Source: Aspergillus flavus (taxonomy: Eukaryota > Ascomycota > Eurotiomycetes > Eurotiales > Aspergillaceae). Taken from it: a stretch of 64,000 nt of DNA. The position numbers and the translations under genes were made by a program. Numbering within the stretch: position 1 is the first letter of the stretch; each line of letters begins with the position of its first letter. Below are positions 22,946 to 35,200 of this stretch, one piece after another. Location: positions 3,596,001-3,660,000 of the forward strand of contig NC_092408.1 in the NCBI RefSeq assembly GCF_009017415.1, in the 5' to 3' direction. A model generated the notes under the pieces. That model was not told the origin of the DNA. It worked only from the letters and a program-made list of their open reading frames with translations, and made no database searches.

Positions 22946-23578
22946 GAAAAGCTGCGGACTTGTACCCTTCGTCTATGTTTACCACTTCGGGTTTTGTATT
23001 TGCTTTTCATACGTGCCTGCAATGTCTATTCTTCTTCGATGTTTTTCTCTTCTCTCATATATCTTCTTATCCGTCTTCTTCTTCTGTTCCCCCTTGGTTT
23101 GGGGAAAGGGATGGCTTGTCTTGTTCCAAGGCGAAAAGGGTCATGATATTTTTGCTTCCATTTATTTTTTTTTTAAAAAAGCCGGAACCACGTGAGTGTT
23201 TCGGGACAGATGCTATGTAGTAATGAATACCATGTGAAACGCTAAAACCCTCTTTTGATTTACCACTCTTTCTTCGCCTGGGAATCTTAACGCCCGTTTG
23301 GACTGCATTCTATTATGTTTTAGTAGTATTTCTCCAAGGTGGCCCGCATAAGAAAAGGCTCTCAAGGCGGTGGCACTAGCGGCCTTAGGCCGGAGGCAAT
23401 GAACTACCCCCCACCTTTTACAACAAAAACAGCCGACCATATTTTCTTCCCCTCTCTATAACCATCTCCTAAAAACTTCTTCCATCTCAAAACAATAGGT
23501 ACGTACTTACGCACCCACTAAAGCCTGAAATCACTGGAATTCACAAATTCAGCAGAACTCCATCACCACCTCGTCATC
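22946..23578. other. Intergenic region and RanBP1 promoter
   Basis: T-rich 3' flank (22970-23180) followed by a CT-rich leader. No gene is seen. Confidence 0.5.
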
Positions 23579-24609
23579 ATGTCTGACGTCCCTGAGACTA
23601 AGCCTGACCCCACCACCAGCGCTCCTGAGGCGGCTGAGAAGCCTGAGGAGACTACCACCTCTACCGAAGCTCCCAAGACTGAGGAGGACAAGTCTGCAAC
23701 TGAGACCGTAGTTGAAACAGCTAAGGAGGCGGCCACCAAGACAACCGACAGCGTTTTCTCGATGTTCGGCGGTGGCCCTAAGAAGGAAAAGAAGGAAGAA
23801 CCTGAGGATAACAATGATGAGCCATCTGGCTCTTCGAAGGCTCAAAAAACCGAAGAAGAGGTGAGTATCTGAATCCTTTGGCTCGCTACACTGCTCCTTT
23901 GCTCTAAATAATGTTCGTTTTACATCATGGTGACTTCCCTGCACCAAAGCTTTTAGCTTTTATGAGTTAATCGTGCTACGAGTTCTATATGCCCCAGTAC
24001 TAGTGACTAACAACTTATTAAACTATAGGATGAAGCACCTGAGTCCCCTGACGTTCACTTCGAGCCTGTTATCCGCCTGACCGAGAAGGTGGAAACCAAG
24101 ACCAACGAGGAACTTGAAGAGCAGACTTTCAAGATGCGCGCTAAGCTGTTCCGATTCGATGGCGAGAGCAAGGAATGGAAGGAGCGTGGTACTGGCGATG
24201 TTAGACTGCTTAAGCACAAGGAGAACCAGAAGACTCGCCTGGTGATGCGCAGAGACAAGACCCTGAAGGTCTGCGCCAACCACTACAGTAAGTTTGGCGC
24301 ACATTGGACATGTTCTTTTCTCCACCCGGATTGCTGATGTGATATATAGTTGTCCCTGCAATGAAGTTGAGCCCCAACGTTGGCAGTGATCGCAGCTGGG
24401 TTTGGAACGCCGCTGCCGATGTCAGTGAGGGTGAGCCCGAGGCGCAGACTCTGGCTATTCGTTTCGCCAACAGTGAGAGTAAGTTGATATCCATGACAGG
24501 ATGGGCTTTCAGTTATGCCTTTACTAACTCAACTTTAGATGCCAACCTGTTTAAGGAGGCTTTCGAGAAGGCTCAGCAGGAGAACGAGAAGCTCCTCGCC
24601 AGCCAGTAA
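23579..24609 (+). CDS. Ran-binding protein 1 (Yrb1 type)
   Basis: This protein binds RanGTP and stimulates RanGAP-driven hydrolysis, completing nuclear export at the cytoplasmic face of the pore. Four exons (23579-23860, 24029-24287, 24350-24478, 24539-24609) give 246 residues. The N-terminal about 100 residues are low-complexity T/E/K/P with a short amphipathic stretch (SVFSMFGGG). The Ran-binding domain follows: [54 protein letters not shown] and [19 protein letters not shown] are all canonical RanBD strands. The C-terminal helix ([17 protein letters not shown]) is typical. Compared with RanBP1 of other fungi, the N-terminal extension is somewhat long but within the Aspergillus-type range. 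Confidence 0.94.
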
Positions 24610-25560
24610 AACCTGCGCCCCAGAGTGGACTGAAATGAGTTTTACTTGATGAACTATCATTATCTACCCATTTGATTGTTTCAAAACATCACGAGTGAAT
24701 ATAAGACTCGCCGGTGGACAACACAGCGTTAACCCATCTGAATCCCCTTCCCTACCACACCCTTTCGGATATTGTCACTTCCATCCAACCCCATCCCCCG
24801 ATGACTACGCGACGAGAACGGTTTATTGATACCGGTCGCGACAAGATCACGAGCCAGCTTCCGGCACACCTTCAACCTCACCAGACGATGTTGAATGTAT
24901 GTTGATCTGGCAGTAGATTAGTAGACCCCAGACCCCTGCAAATATATGTTTGGAATGCACGATGACCCCGTTATGTATTAAATCTCATAAAATCAAATAT
25001 AGATCTCCTGTGTCACGCGTAAAGATCCCGTTGCTGTTGCAAGACTTCACCGCTGGTATATGTAGGTACATATGTTCATATATGCGGCGGCGATGGGCCT
25101 TAAAAGTGAAGGATAGGGTAGACTCATCAGTCACATAAATTTTCACAAAAGAATGGTGTATGGAGCTCTGGTGTTTCATTATGTTGAAGGTTTTGGGTAC
25201 TCTAGCGGCAACGTCTTAAGTCGTGAATGCCTGAAAGTCAAGTCAGTCGGATCGCTTCATCCGCCCCCCTCTTCCTCGCCGACCTTCTTCACTCTCCCTC
25301 CGAACTCTTCTCTCCCCGATACCTTTCACCCCACAACTCTCTCTTCAGGTACACCCCCTACGCGGCCATCGCGCGATCTCTGAGGGTTCCACCCAATCGG
25401 AGTCCTAGTAGAATCTCACCGACAAGCGTCCTATTCAGCCTCGCCTCACCTTTCATTCGCGCAATCCCCGAGCTCGATAGCTCGAACCCGTCATTCACCC
25501 GAGTGCCTTCCTCTTATTCTATTCCCTCTCCAGTGAGCTTAACGACAGGTCGCTGGCAAG
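24610..25560. other. Intergenic region, RanBP1 3' flank and taf14 promoter
   Basis: The final 350 bases are CT-rich and contain no intact gene. No regulatory site is asserted. Confidence 0.5.
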
Positions 25561-27006
25561 ATGCCCGACGTGAGTTCATGATTGTTATGATCCATCGCAT
25601 CGTCGCCTTCCCCAATTGGCAAATGTAATTATCAACTTGCTGTCGCATTCAACTAATGCCGTCTTTCTCCCCATTTAGGTCAAGAGGAATGTCCGGCTGG
25701 TCACAGAACAGCATGTTGTGTATGTTGAATCCTGCACGCCGATCTCCCTCCCAATAGAATGAAATCATTCCTTCCCCATCAGCCCACTCTACGCGCCCAT
25801 CGCAGTCACACTTTCCTAAACTTTCTGGTTACCTGGACTTTCGAGGTCGCGATTGCAAAGCAACCAAGGCGCGGTGACTTTGCTTTTCCGCAAGTCGCTG
25901 TGGCTATGACCTACGGAACGCCAACTGGGATTTTCTTTAGCTGTTGTTTTTGCTGACTGGTCGCGTTTCCACTTCGATTAGAAACAAAGATTCGGGTGTT
26001 GAAGGGTTCCCCCTCCGGGCGTGGTCTATTGAGATTTACCTTGTCAATGACCACGGAGAGCAAGTGCCGGCCAACGTCTTCGACAAGGTGACGTATACAC
26101 TTCATCCTAGTTTCGGGGATCGGGCCATTCAAAGTACGTTATTTTCTATCATCCCTCCAACACTTGGTGTATATTCCTTTTTTACAAACTGAGCCGCACG
26201 CCTGGGCTTGAAACTCTCGAGGAAAGCGATGTTGCCGGACACCATCGGGAACGCTGAGGAAATATCACTGACGCGCAAGATGACAACAGCCTTCAAGAAC
26301 CCCCCGTTCAGGATCTCAGAAGAAGGATGGGGTGAATTCGACATGCAAATCACCCTTCACGCCGACAAGGATCATTACGTGACACACGACCTCAACTTTG
26401 CACAGACACGCTACGAGTCCAAGCACGTCATCGTAAGTGTCCCCGTCCTCTTTGCCCGTGCCCATTCACCCGCTCAAAGCAGACCGCTCATACGTGATGT
26501 CAGACATTTAAAAACCCCAAGCCTGCCTTATTGGCAGCCCTTCGTGAATCAGGCCCCGTTCCCGGAGACGAGAATGGAGTGAAATCTAAGCGTTCCGCAG
26601 CTAGCGAAGAAGGATCAAAGAAGAAGAAGCGAACAGAGAAGAGCGTATGGCCCCCACTACCTTCATCCATAGCCCAAACCAAGAGCATCACCTGACATGA
26701 AATCGTTCTTTCCAGGTGGATATGGACAAGTTAGCCGATGGCCTCCAACGACTCGGAGAAGACGATCTTCTCCAAGTGGTGCAGATGGTACACGACAACA
26801 AAGCCCCAGACTCGTACACCAAAAACGACGTCGAACGTAAGTTCCCTACGCGTACCACGTTACACATTCTGTAAAAGAAAAGCGGAAGAATCAAAAAGAA
26901 CTAATCAATTCCTGCAGAGGGAGAATTTCATGTCGATCTTTATACCCTACCAGACACCCTGATCAAGATGCTGTGGGATTTCACGCAAGAGAAGGGCGCT
27001 CTGTGA
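25561..27006 (+). CDS. taf14: YEATS-domain transcription factor subunit Taf14/Tfg3
   Basis: Taf14 is a shared subunit of TFIID, TFIIF and chromatin remodellers. Its YEATS domain reads acylated H3K9 and its ET domain binds partner peptides. Seven exons (25561-25569, 25679-25719, 25982-26133, 26290-26432, 26504-26644, 26716-26836, 26918-27006) give 231 residues. The start MPDVKRNVRLVTEQHVV and the block FPLRAWSIEIYLVNDHGEQ match Taf14 rather than Yaf9, which has a KRPIIYG-type start. The YEATS core continues through FKNPPFRISEEGWGEFDMQI, and DLNFAQTRYESKHVI ends it at about 115. A basic linker (KSKRSASEEGSKKKKR) precedes the ET domain (LADGLQRLGEDDLLQVV to LPDTLIKMLWDFTQE). The first coding exon is 9 nt, and the second intron (262 bp) is unusually long for this window. 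Confidence 0.9.
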
Positions 27007-27789
27007 ATTGTTTTGGGGGGGCCCAATTTCCTTCTCCATCTCCATCTACCTATTTGCATCACTGTCGCTTTTTTTTTCCTTTTATCCTGGTCTGCTTCCT
27101 TTATTTTCTTACCCCAACTGCTTTTTGTATTTCTGACCAATGGACCGTATGATGAAATGGGAAAGGGCAACGGCCCCGACACATCGAACATATTGAAAAA
27201 AGAAAAAAGACAAAAGGAAGAAGAGGGGACGGAAGGTTACCGCAGTCATGCGGAGGATGGATGAAACGAATATACCTACACGAGTCAAGACAACTACCCC
27301 AACAGGAGGATGCACCTTGATGCTGGATTCCTTGAAGAAAGAGATCGGAAAGCTTGCTAACGAAAGTTCGCGGCTAATGAATACGGAGACATACGCCAAT
27401 ACTTGAAATCAACTTGGTCTTAATACAAGAAATTGGAACAATCATAGTGAGATTTTATGCAAAGGAGCCCCACGAAGGCAATATAGACATATCGGAACGG
27501 AACCACTCTTGGATATCTTCAAGCTCAATCACTCCACGTAAACCCAAAAGGCTGCACAATGAGATAAAACCAAAAAAAAAAGAGTATGAGATCCACAATG
27601 CGTCGCCAACCGGAACACCTGGTATATGCATTCGGGTGAAAAAGTGAAACAAAACAATGGCACAGCCTGCCTGCAATAAGAAAGATTTCTAACGCTCGAT
27701 AATAATGCTATGATAGGAAGAAGTCATAGCGCCCGGCGCACTTCGACCCGTAATTTTTATATGAGAATCCAGTAGGAACGACTGGGTAT
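27007..27789. other. Convergent intergenic region (taf14/phnA)
   Basis: It is T-rich after taf14 and purine-rich before phnA. No supported gene is seen. Confidence 0.5.
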
Positions 27790-28724
27790 TTACAGCACTC
27801 GGTATCTGGGACAGTCAGCATATCTGAAACATCAAGCGTGTCAGACCCAGTAAAACGTACAGTTTGAGTAAATCTTCCAAAGTGTGAGAGGTACAGTCGC
27901 GACCTTTCGGGATCTGTCGGACGATCTCGACGATAGTCTCAAAGACATCACCGCCTCTGTAGGCCAACAATGCCGGAGCCCTGATATAATCCATCTCGGC
28001 AATTTCATGATGGAGCTTAACGAAGCGGACGGTTGGGTTTCTGCGCGCAACGCCTTCCAGGCAGTCTTCTACTAAAGCGCTGGTCTTTGACTGTGGTAGG
28101 GGTCAGTGACATTTCAGCCTATGGTGTAGTAATCAAATGTGCCAAACATACCTCGGGATTATAGATACAAACAACCACTACCGTATCGGATGTGACCTTC
28201 TCAATGGCATCAAGGTACCCAACCGCGTCGACTGTATCGACCGACCCATACATTCTCCGCCGGGGGCTAGGCCGCCGGAAGCTCCGGTTCCTTAATTCCT
28301 GTATACGCTCTTCGCGCCATTGGCGAAGGAAGTGTTCCTCGTCCTCATCACTGAGCGAGCCATCCGGAGGCGGGGTATGATGCAGAAGGTGGGAATCGTC
28401 GGCAACGTATTTTGCATGGTCATTATGATGCAGTGTTTTGCGAAAGGAGCTTGCGCGCGCGCGCTCAAAGGCCTGAGCGTCGGCTATAACACCCTTGGGA
28501 CCGGTGTTGGCATCGAAGACAATGTTTGGGACACGGTAGGTGGACGAGCCGGTTCTCATAGTGGGATCGTGGTCCTCGGAGTCCGAGAACTGCGGGTGGT
28601 CTTGTTCGTCTTCTGAAGGATTGGAGTCGTGACCCGAGTCGTTGTCACGATCCTCAGGATGTGTAGAGTACTTCTCCCGATTGGACTGAACCAGGAGGTT
28701 GAATTCGTCTTGGGCAGAAGACAT
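27790..28724 (-). CDS. phnA: Phosducin-like protein (PhnA type)
   Basis: A thioredoxin-fold chaperone for folding and assembly of the G-protein beta-gamma dimer. Three exons (28152-28724, 27861-28090, 27790-27805) give 272 residues. The N-terminal half is acidic and helical (MSSAQDEFNLLVQSNREKY, NPSEDEQDHPQFSD). The thioredoxin-like half begins near AVGYLDAIEKVTSDTVVVVC and continues through CLEGVARRNPTVRFVKLHHE, RAPALLAYRGGDVFETIVEI and TLEDLLKLYRVL at the C-terminus. The last intron is taken as 55 bp (27806-27860) because its branch site TGCTGAC precedes CCCAG and yields the YRVL ending. Without it the frame would run on and end in FQIC. The G-beta gene lies 2.2 kb upstream on the same strand. 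Confidence 0.88.
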
Positions 28725-30908
28725 GATGAAAGGAAAGGAACACGAGGGGGGTATATAGACTTTTTAACGAGCGAAGGATGAACGATGATGGTGTGGGATA
28801 TTATTAGAGTCGGGCTGCGCCTTGATCTGCGACCACCGGCAGGGAAGTGTTCCTTCGGTTCTCTTTGCTTTTTTTTTTTTTTTTTTTTTTTTGTTTTCTT
28901 CTCGTCCTAAATATTAGCCTTCTTCTTTCCTTTTTCCCTTTTATTTTTGTCCTGTTGCCTGTTGCCTTTTCTTTCTTTCACCTAACTCGTTCCACTTTAG
29001 GGTTCGTTCCGGCAGAATTGGGGCACAAAACAATGAACAACGGCGAGGATGATGACGACTATATTTTGGATGGTTGTTTCAGAAGGTGTCTGTGCAACCT
29101 CCTGACGAGAATGATGCTAAAGAGAGGCGGATTGACTTCACTCGAGACTGAGGGTGGAGGCTAAGAGTGGCGGGATGAAACAACAACTTGGTGGGAAAGT
29201 TTGGAACAGCCGGAGGGAGCGTCCGATGGGGCCGATCCTAATGCGCCCCATTGTCCTCTCGTCATCAGCATCCCACCCCCCTTTTCTCCTCCCTGTGTTT
29301 CAAAAAGTGGAGTCCGTTTCAGCATTGCCGTGGACTAGAAGAGACGAAGAACATTCCATTCACCATTCGGGTCATGGTCAAGTTATTGTTAGTTTTCATA
29401 AGAACCAACATAGGAAGAAGTCAGCAAGTGACAGACAATGAATTAACTTTCCTTTTTTTAGCAGCCAACCACGTGGGCTGGCGATTACTCGGTTCACCGA
29501 CATTCATCCTTCACGCTTGCATCTTCCAGGTTCCAACACAGTTCTCTTACCACCCATTTGCTCATCCATGATCGAGGTCCGTGCTTGATCACGAGCACGA
29601 CACGAGGATCTCTTTCTTTCCAGACTGCCATCATTTGAATTCCATCGTCCGTTCACTCAAATTTGGGTGCACTTCGAAACCCAACCCTCCCATGCGTAGA
29701 AGGTGGAGCGCATCCTTCGGTTCAGTTAAGTTCAGTTACGTGTTAAGAGAGGAAAGGGCCCTGATTATGCGCTATGGGTCTCCTTCACAGGTGCTCGGAG
29801 GGCCGGTTTCAATGGGGACTAGCCGGCTCAAAAGCAAAACCTCTAATACATGTTCACAAGGATTCTGAGCAGCTGACAGATGCCAACACTGCGTACGAGA
29901 GTTCCGAAAGTAACTGCGTATGCCATTTGTACCAGTAATATGTCAATAGTGTGTCAATCATCTCCCCAAATCTTAGCTAATCGCAAATGGAGAACCATAA
30001 GATACCATCAAACGGGATGGAGGAAAATAAGGCGGGGATCAAAGAAGAAGTAAAAAAAGAGGAGTCGCTGAAACGTAGTAAGACCCAACTCCAGGTCGAG
30101 ACAAGCTCTCATGAAAATAGTCAAATGGCACATCCAACACTTTCAGAAACAGGCAAGGTAATTAGGAAAAGGGAAAAAAAAGTGATCACGAGTCAGACAA
30201 GGAAAACATCATAGCTTGTTCGGAAACATTCCCTCCCTGTCCACCACCAGCTAATAAAAACAGAGTACATGCAGAGATCAATGCGTAAGAGAGGCTATCA
30301 AAAACAGGAGCAATCACAAGAAGTCCAAGGATTGGAGAAGGAAAGAAAACAAAAAGGGAAAAAATAGAGAGAAAAGAAAAGTGGGGGGAAGGGGGGAAAA
30401 TTTGCAGACATGGGTAAATATTAGAAGAGAGTTGTTAAAAAAAGAAATCAAGGCAGATCTCCAATGCCTACGGAGGATGGGTTGAAGCTAAACAACTTTT
30501 GCTGAGAGGCATCTCCACGCGGTGTCTCCTGCAACAATCCCCAGTGGCCTGTCGATCGGCGGCATTATTAAGACCACCACGTAAGTCATCGAATAGTGTA
30601 ATTTTGTTGCTGTTTTTGGATGATTATGTGTCGTGCGATGCGACAGGGTTCGATTCAAATGCCCAACCACCCTGATAGTCTGCCCTTGATAGTTCGTCGT
30701 TCCCTTCTTGATGACTTCGCCAGCATTCCCACATAATACACATATTATGGAAGTAAGGCGACAATACTGCTCCTCGGTAAATAAGATTATCGTACAACGG
30801 CGGATGTTTGACCTATTGCTGCAAGATTATGTTGTGAAAATATCGGAAAAGGACATGGCAAGACAGAGACAGGGTATCTTTGCTTTTTTTCTTCGGATTT
30901 CTCGGCTT
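28725..30908. other. Intergenic region of 2.2 kb between sfaD and phnA
   Basis: No supported gene is seen. It contains a 24-base poly-T, several T-rich tracts that read as the phnA promoter on its coding strand, and purine-rich stretches (30040-30400) that are the sfaD 3' flank. A 75-codon Lys/Glu-rich open frame at 29987-30214 is judged compositional. Confidence 0.5.
28869..28892. repeat. Poly-T homopolymer, 24 bases
   Basis: An uninterrupted T run about 145 bases upstream of the phnA start codon, so poly-A on the phnA coding strand. Confidence 0.9.
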
Positions 30909-32255
30909 CTACCAGGCCCAGACCTTGAGCTGTGACGAGCGAAAGATGTTAGGACACTGCACCGCGACCTGACGAAGAACGACATGCTTACCAGAGAATC
31001 CCAAGAGCCTGTACACAGACTAATGCCGTCATTGCTGACTCCAAGACAGCTGACCCGGTTCTCGTGACCGCTAAGAGAGCCAACTTTGTCGCCTCGGAGA
31101 ACATCCCACACCTTGCATGAAGTCAGCCAATTGTCCGTTTCGTCGCCAGGTTCGTTTTGAATATTAACATACCTTGCACTCAAAATCGTCATAACCAGCG
31201 AAAAGCAATCTTCCAGAGACGGAGAAAGCAACGGAAGTGATGCCACACAATATTTGGTCGCTCTGAGGAATTTGGGTTAGATCAATTACTACCTGTGTTG
31301 GTTTGGGGTGGGGGTGGAAGGGGCGTACCTGGTAAATGTTGAGTTCACGATCTGCACGAATGTCGAAGAGACGGCAGGAAGTATCATCCGAGCCCGTGCC
31401 GAATGCATTTCCGTCGGGGAAGAATTGGATAGCATTGATGTCCGATTCGTGTCCGGCGAAAGTCTGAACAGCCTTTCCGGTACGAATATCCCAGAGTTTC
31501 GCGAAAGCATCGCAGGCGCCCGAGACGAAGATGTTCTGGTTGGTAGGGTTAATGCTGATCGACATGACGTCGCCCAGGTGGTCGGCGAATTCAGTCACTT
31601 TCGAGCCCGATTCAATATCCCACAGCATGCAAGTCATGTCTCCGGACGAGGTGATAATACGGCGATCGTTGATGAAGCGGCAGCAAGAGAGGTATCCCGA
31701 ATGTCCTGACAGCTCGCGCGCAACACGCGTGGGACCTTCGCGGGAAGAGAGGTTGTAGATTGAGCAGATGTTATCTAGACCACCACACGCAACGTAGTTT
31801 CCACTCGGGGCATAGGCGCAGGTCATGACCCACGATGACCTCAATGGGATTGCATGGACTTTGTTTGTAGTGTAGGCATCCCAGATTATAAGCTTTCCAT
31901 CTTGCGAAGCAGAGACGAGATGACGTCGGTCGGTCGACCAGTGCATAGCGTAGATCTTGGCGAGATGACCCTTGAGCGTCCGACGGGGCTTCATTCCGAT
32001 GCGAGGCAAAGTGTCGGTTTGATTTTGCGCGACCTGACGGACTGCACGGCCATTGTCAGTATTTCAGGAGATAGCACACAAGTCCCCGAATGTCGGGGGC
32101 TGCTCTTCCCTCACAGCATGGAAACGGGATTTCATACGAGTGGTATCGGCCAGCTCATCCTTTCTGCGCTTGATCCTATCCTTCAAGCCTTCAGCTTCGC
32201 GCCGGGCCGCGGTGATCTTGGCCTGCATCTGCTCGCCGCTCATATCGGCTGCCAT
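30909..32255 (-). CDS. sfaD: Heterotrimeric G-protein beta subunit SfaD
   Basis: SfaD forms the beta-gamma dimer of the heterotrimeric G protein that promotes vegetative growth and restrains sporulation in Aspergillus. Five exons (32138-32255, 31329-32041, 31173-31262, 30992-31111, 30909-30929) give 353 residues. Residues 1-45 form the coiled coil that pairs with G-gamma ([20 protein letters not shown]). Seven WD40 blades follow; typical blocks are [49 protein letters not shown] and [15 protein letters not shown]. The final 21-nt exon supplies LKVWAW, closing the propeller. A second in-frame Met at codon 5 is a possible start. Its folding partner gene phnA lies downstream on the same strand. 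Confidence 0.96.
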
Positions 32256-35200
32256 CTTGACGGAGCAAGCCCCTGGAAAGGGTGATAATCAATTGATACA
32301 GGTGGGCGTGATCGGAACGAGAGAAGGAGACGGAGAAGACAGAGAAAAAGGGGGGAAGAAGGGTCGACAGCGACAGGCGTCTGAGTGATATCCAGGGGAC
32401 TGGGAGCGAGTGTAGAAGGATTCGGGGAGAGGGGACGCGGGAAGAGGGCGGTAGGTGAAAGCTGAGGGAAGAAGGGTGAGAGCGAAGAGCGAAAGAGGGG
32501 GGTTTGATTGGATGTGGAGCGAGTCCGGCGGAAGCGACCGAGCGAAAAAGCAGGAAACTTTCGCCCCGGGGGGGGGGGATTTTTGGTCTGTATTGCAGGG
32601 GAAAAAGAAACTGCTTATGTGGATGGAATGAGAGGAAAACGAAAAAAATAAAATAAAATAAAATATTTTAAGGTAAGGGAAAATCGGATGAACAAACTGA
32701 AAAGGGGAGGTACAAAAGGTAAGAGGTAAAGAAAAATTCAATTCAATTCAAATAAAATACAAGGCATCTCAGATGACGAGTTGGTTGTCGTTAGCAATTG
32801 CAACCCCGGGGCAGTAGTAAATAGCACCAATAATCACCCGACGGTCCGGAACTGCCACCAGGAGGTCTTGAGTACTACTACAACTTCACCTGTCAACGTA
32901 TGATGAGCCTTGACATGGAGATCAGACTACGATTCTCCCATCTCACTGGACGATCAATGTTCAAAACAAATTAAACATAGAGAGACTTCTGTGGTTACTT
33001 CTTAACGCGATCGATCCAACGGCTCAACAGGAACAGAACATAATGAAGAGAAATGCCTTTTTTTTAAATTAATTAATCAGATTGGAGCCTCCTGATGGAG
33101 ATTTCACAATACCATGTCCCAATTACAAGAGACCATGATTGGTCAGCCAGCGTGGGTGCCACTCAGCTCCCAACTAACTAACTGTAGGTACCTACTTTAG
33201 GGGGTTGAGTTTAAGGGGAGGCAGAGAAGAAACGGAAATCTTCCATCCTCCATACCCAGTGGAGTCCTCACCATTTACACATACCCTGGTTGGCCATGGT
33301 GGAATTTCACATAGTGGAGGGCGGAAACTTAAAAAGACCACGGAAAAGTTAGCAAAAGTGGACCAAAATCAGCGTTGAAATACAGTAGTAGACAGTGGAG
33401 CATCAAATTGGGAGAGTGTGTAGAGAAATGCGAGTGATAGCAATCAGATCGAACGACAGTCAAGACTACAAACGGACTCTGTAGTGTGTCAGTCGGTTGT
33501 ACTAAGGCTCATACAATCAAACATGGTCCTAGTAGGTTTTATGCAAGCCAAAAAGTTTATAGCTATGGAGTCATTAACTAACTAGTGTAGTGTTCTCTTA
33601 ATAAGTAGTCCCTTACTAGTAGTCAAGGAGCCTTGCCCGATTAGGTCGAGGTAACGGACATGGCTGTATGGCATTGCACCATATAATCTAATCCATGTTC
33701 TCGAGTAGATCTTCTCCAACTATATTTTGGTATACTTTCCATGTTTTTTCCATAGATCGAGGCAAGGATTGGTATTATCTATTTCATTGAACTTTCATAT
33801 AGCGGTTCGCATAATTGGGTACTCCGGGTAGTTGCAGCAGCATGTACTCCGCAGGGTGGGAGGACATCCTAAATTCAACGAGAATAAGGATCAACGTGTA
33901 ACCCGCAGATCCCATATTGATTTGGAAGTAGCTGTCATGTTTATAAATGCCGGCGGCCATACTCCATAGGCGGCCATACATGCAAGGAGATTAATTGGGC
34001 CAATGTATAAATGTACTCCAGAGTATGAATGTCCATACATTCAGCTCAAGTCACGACCTATGCAGATGTCTTTAGCCTTGCATTTCCGGCTGGTGATACC
34101 CACAACCCTAGGTGGACAAAGCCACACACCAGATACCAACGAGTTTCATTCTTATTTGTGCTTCGGCTGTACAACCTTGGGGTACTGCATGAAACAGTGT
34201 GCAGTAGGCTCTCTATAATCGTATTCTAGTTACTAGTGTATATTGATTATCACTTACATCAACTGCTGAGCTCGGAGAATAAAGGCGATCCATTAAATTT
34301 ACCTCTCTAGGTATACGGGTCATGACACCGAACCTACAAATGGGAACTGTTGACTGACTGACTTCCTCCGTATCGGTCATCGAAGGCAATACTACGTAGC
34401 GAGGGTAAAGATTGTAACAGCACCGTAAATACTTCGGGTCTAACCTACGTACTGTGGATAGGGATAAATGAACAAGTGGACGTGATTTGTGGATAATGCT
34501 GGTCAGTGTTCCCTGAAGTGGGGGCTCTATCGCGGAAATTGGTCGGCATATCCAATGATCTGGTCGATTGAGACTTTGTTCCGAGTGGTCCGTGAGACTG
34601 TCCTCATCTCGAGCAATAGCTCCACTGCTAAGAACATAGCTCGGAGACCGTGCCTGACTAGTTTGACCAACGCCCCTCCTCAGCGGAGGTCGTCATTACC
34701 CGTGATTAATAATAATAAAGCGCTATAGTACAGAAAGAGGATCATTGTTTTTGCCCCAGATTGTTGCCCAGCACACTTAGCCATGTCCTGCAGAGTCCTT
34801 ACTCCGTATTGACCAACCCTTCTGCTCTCTTCAACAGCAGACCGATTCGATAGAAAAGGACGTTCTCATCCAACCCAATTTTGACCTTGTGACGACATAT
34901 GGATTTCCCCCCCCGGCCCGGCTATGCCGGTTAGTAGCGTTTCAATTTTCTTGCCGGAAAATGGAGGCGCAGCTGCCCGTGGCTGAACGGGTAAAGCTGA
35001 ATCCCAAGCCTTCCGGTTAGACAGTCGGTTCATCAACCGTGCATTATTGGGACAACAATAGCACTGGTCTACAGAGTCAGTACGAAAAGGGCGTTGGAAT
35101 AACCCTAAATCCTGCAGGCCACACGATATAAATGGATCATACTTAGCCCTCCTGTAGGAATGGCTCCGGATAGCGCTGATTCTTGGGCGGCGGCTAGTTG

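Noticed and set aside
25561..27006. Identification as Yaf9
   Set aside because: Lacks the Yaf9 N-terminal pattern and C-terminal coiled coil; the N-terminal VKR...TEQHV block and C-terminal ET domain are those of Taf14.
29987..30214. 75-codon open frame starting with ATG between sfaD and phnA
   Set aside because: Lys/Glu/Ser-rich reading of a purine-rich 3' flank; no motif, no promoter signal.
30640..30665. tRNA T-loop-like sequence GGGTTCGATTC
   Set aside because: No matching acceptor stem, D-arm or anticodon arm could be folded around it.
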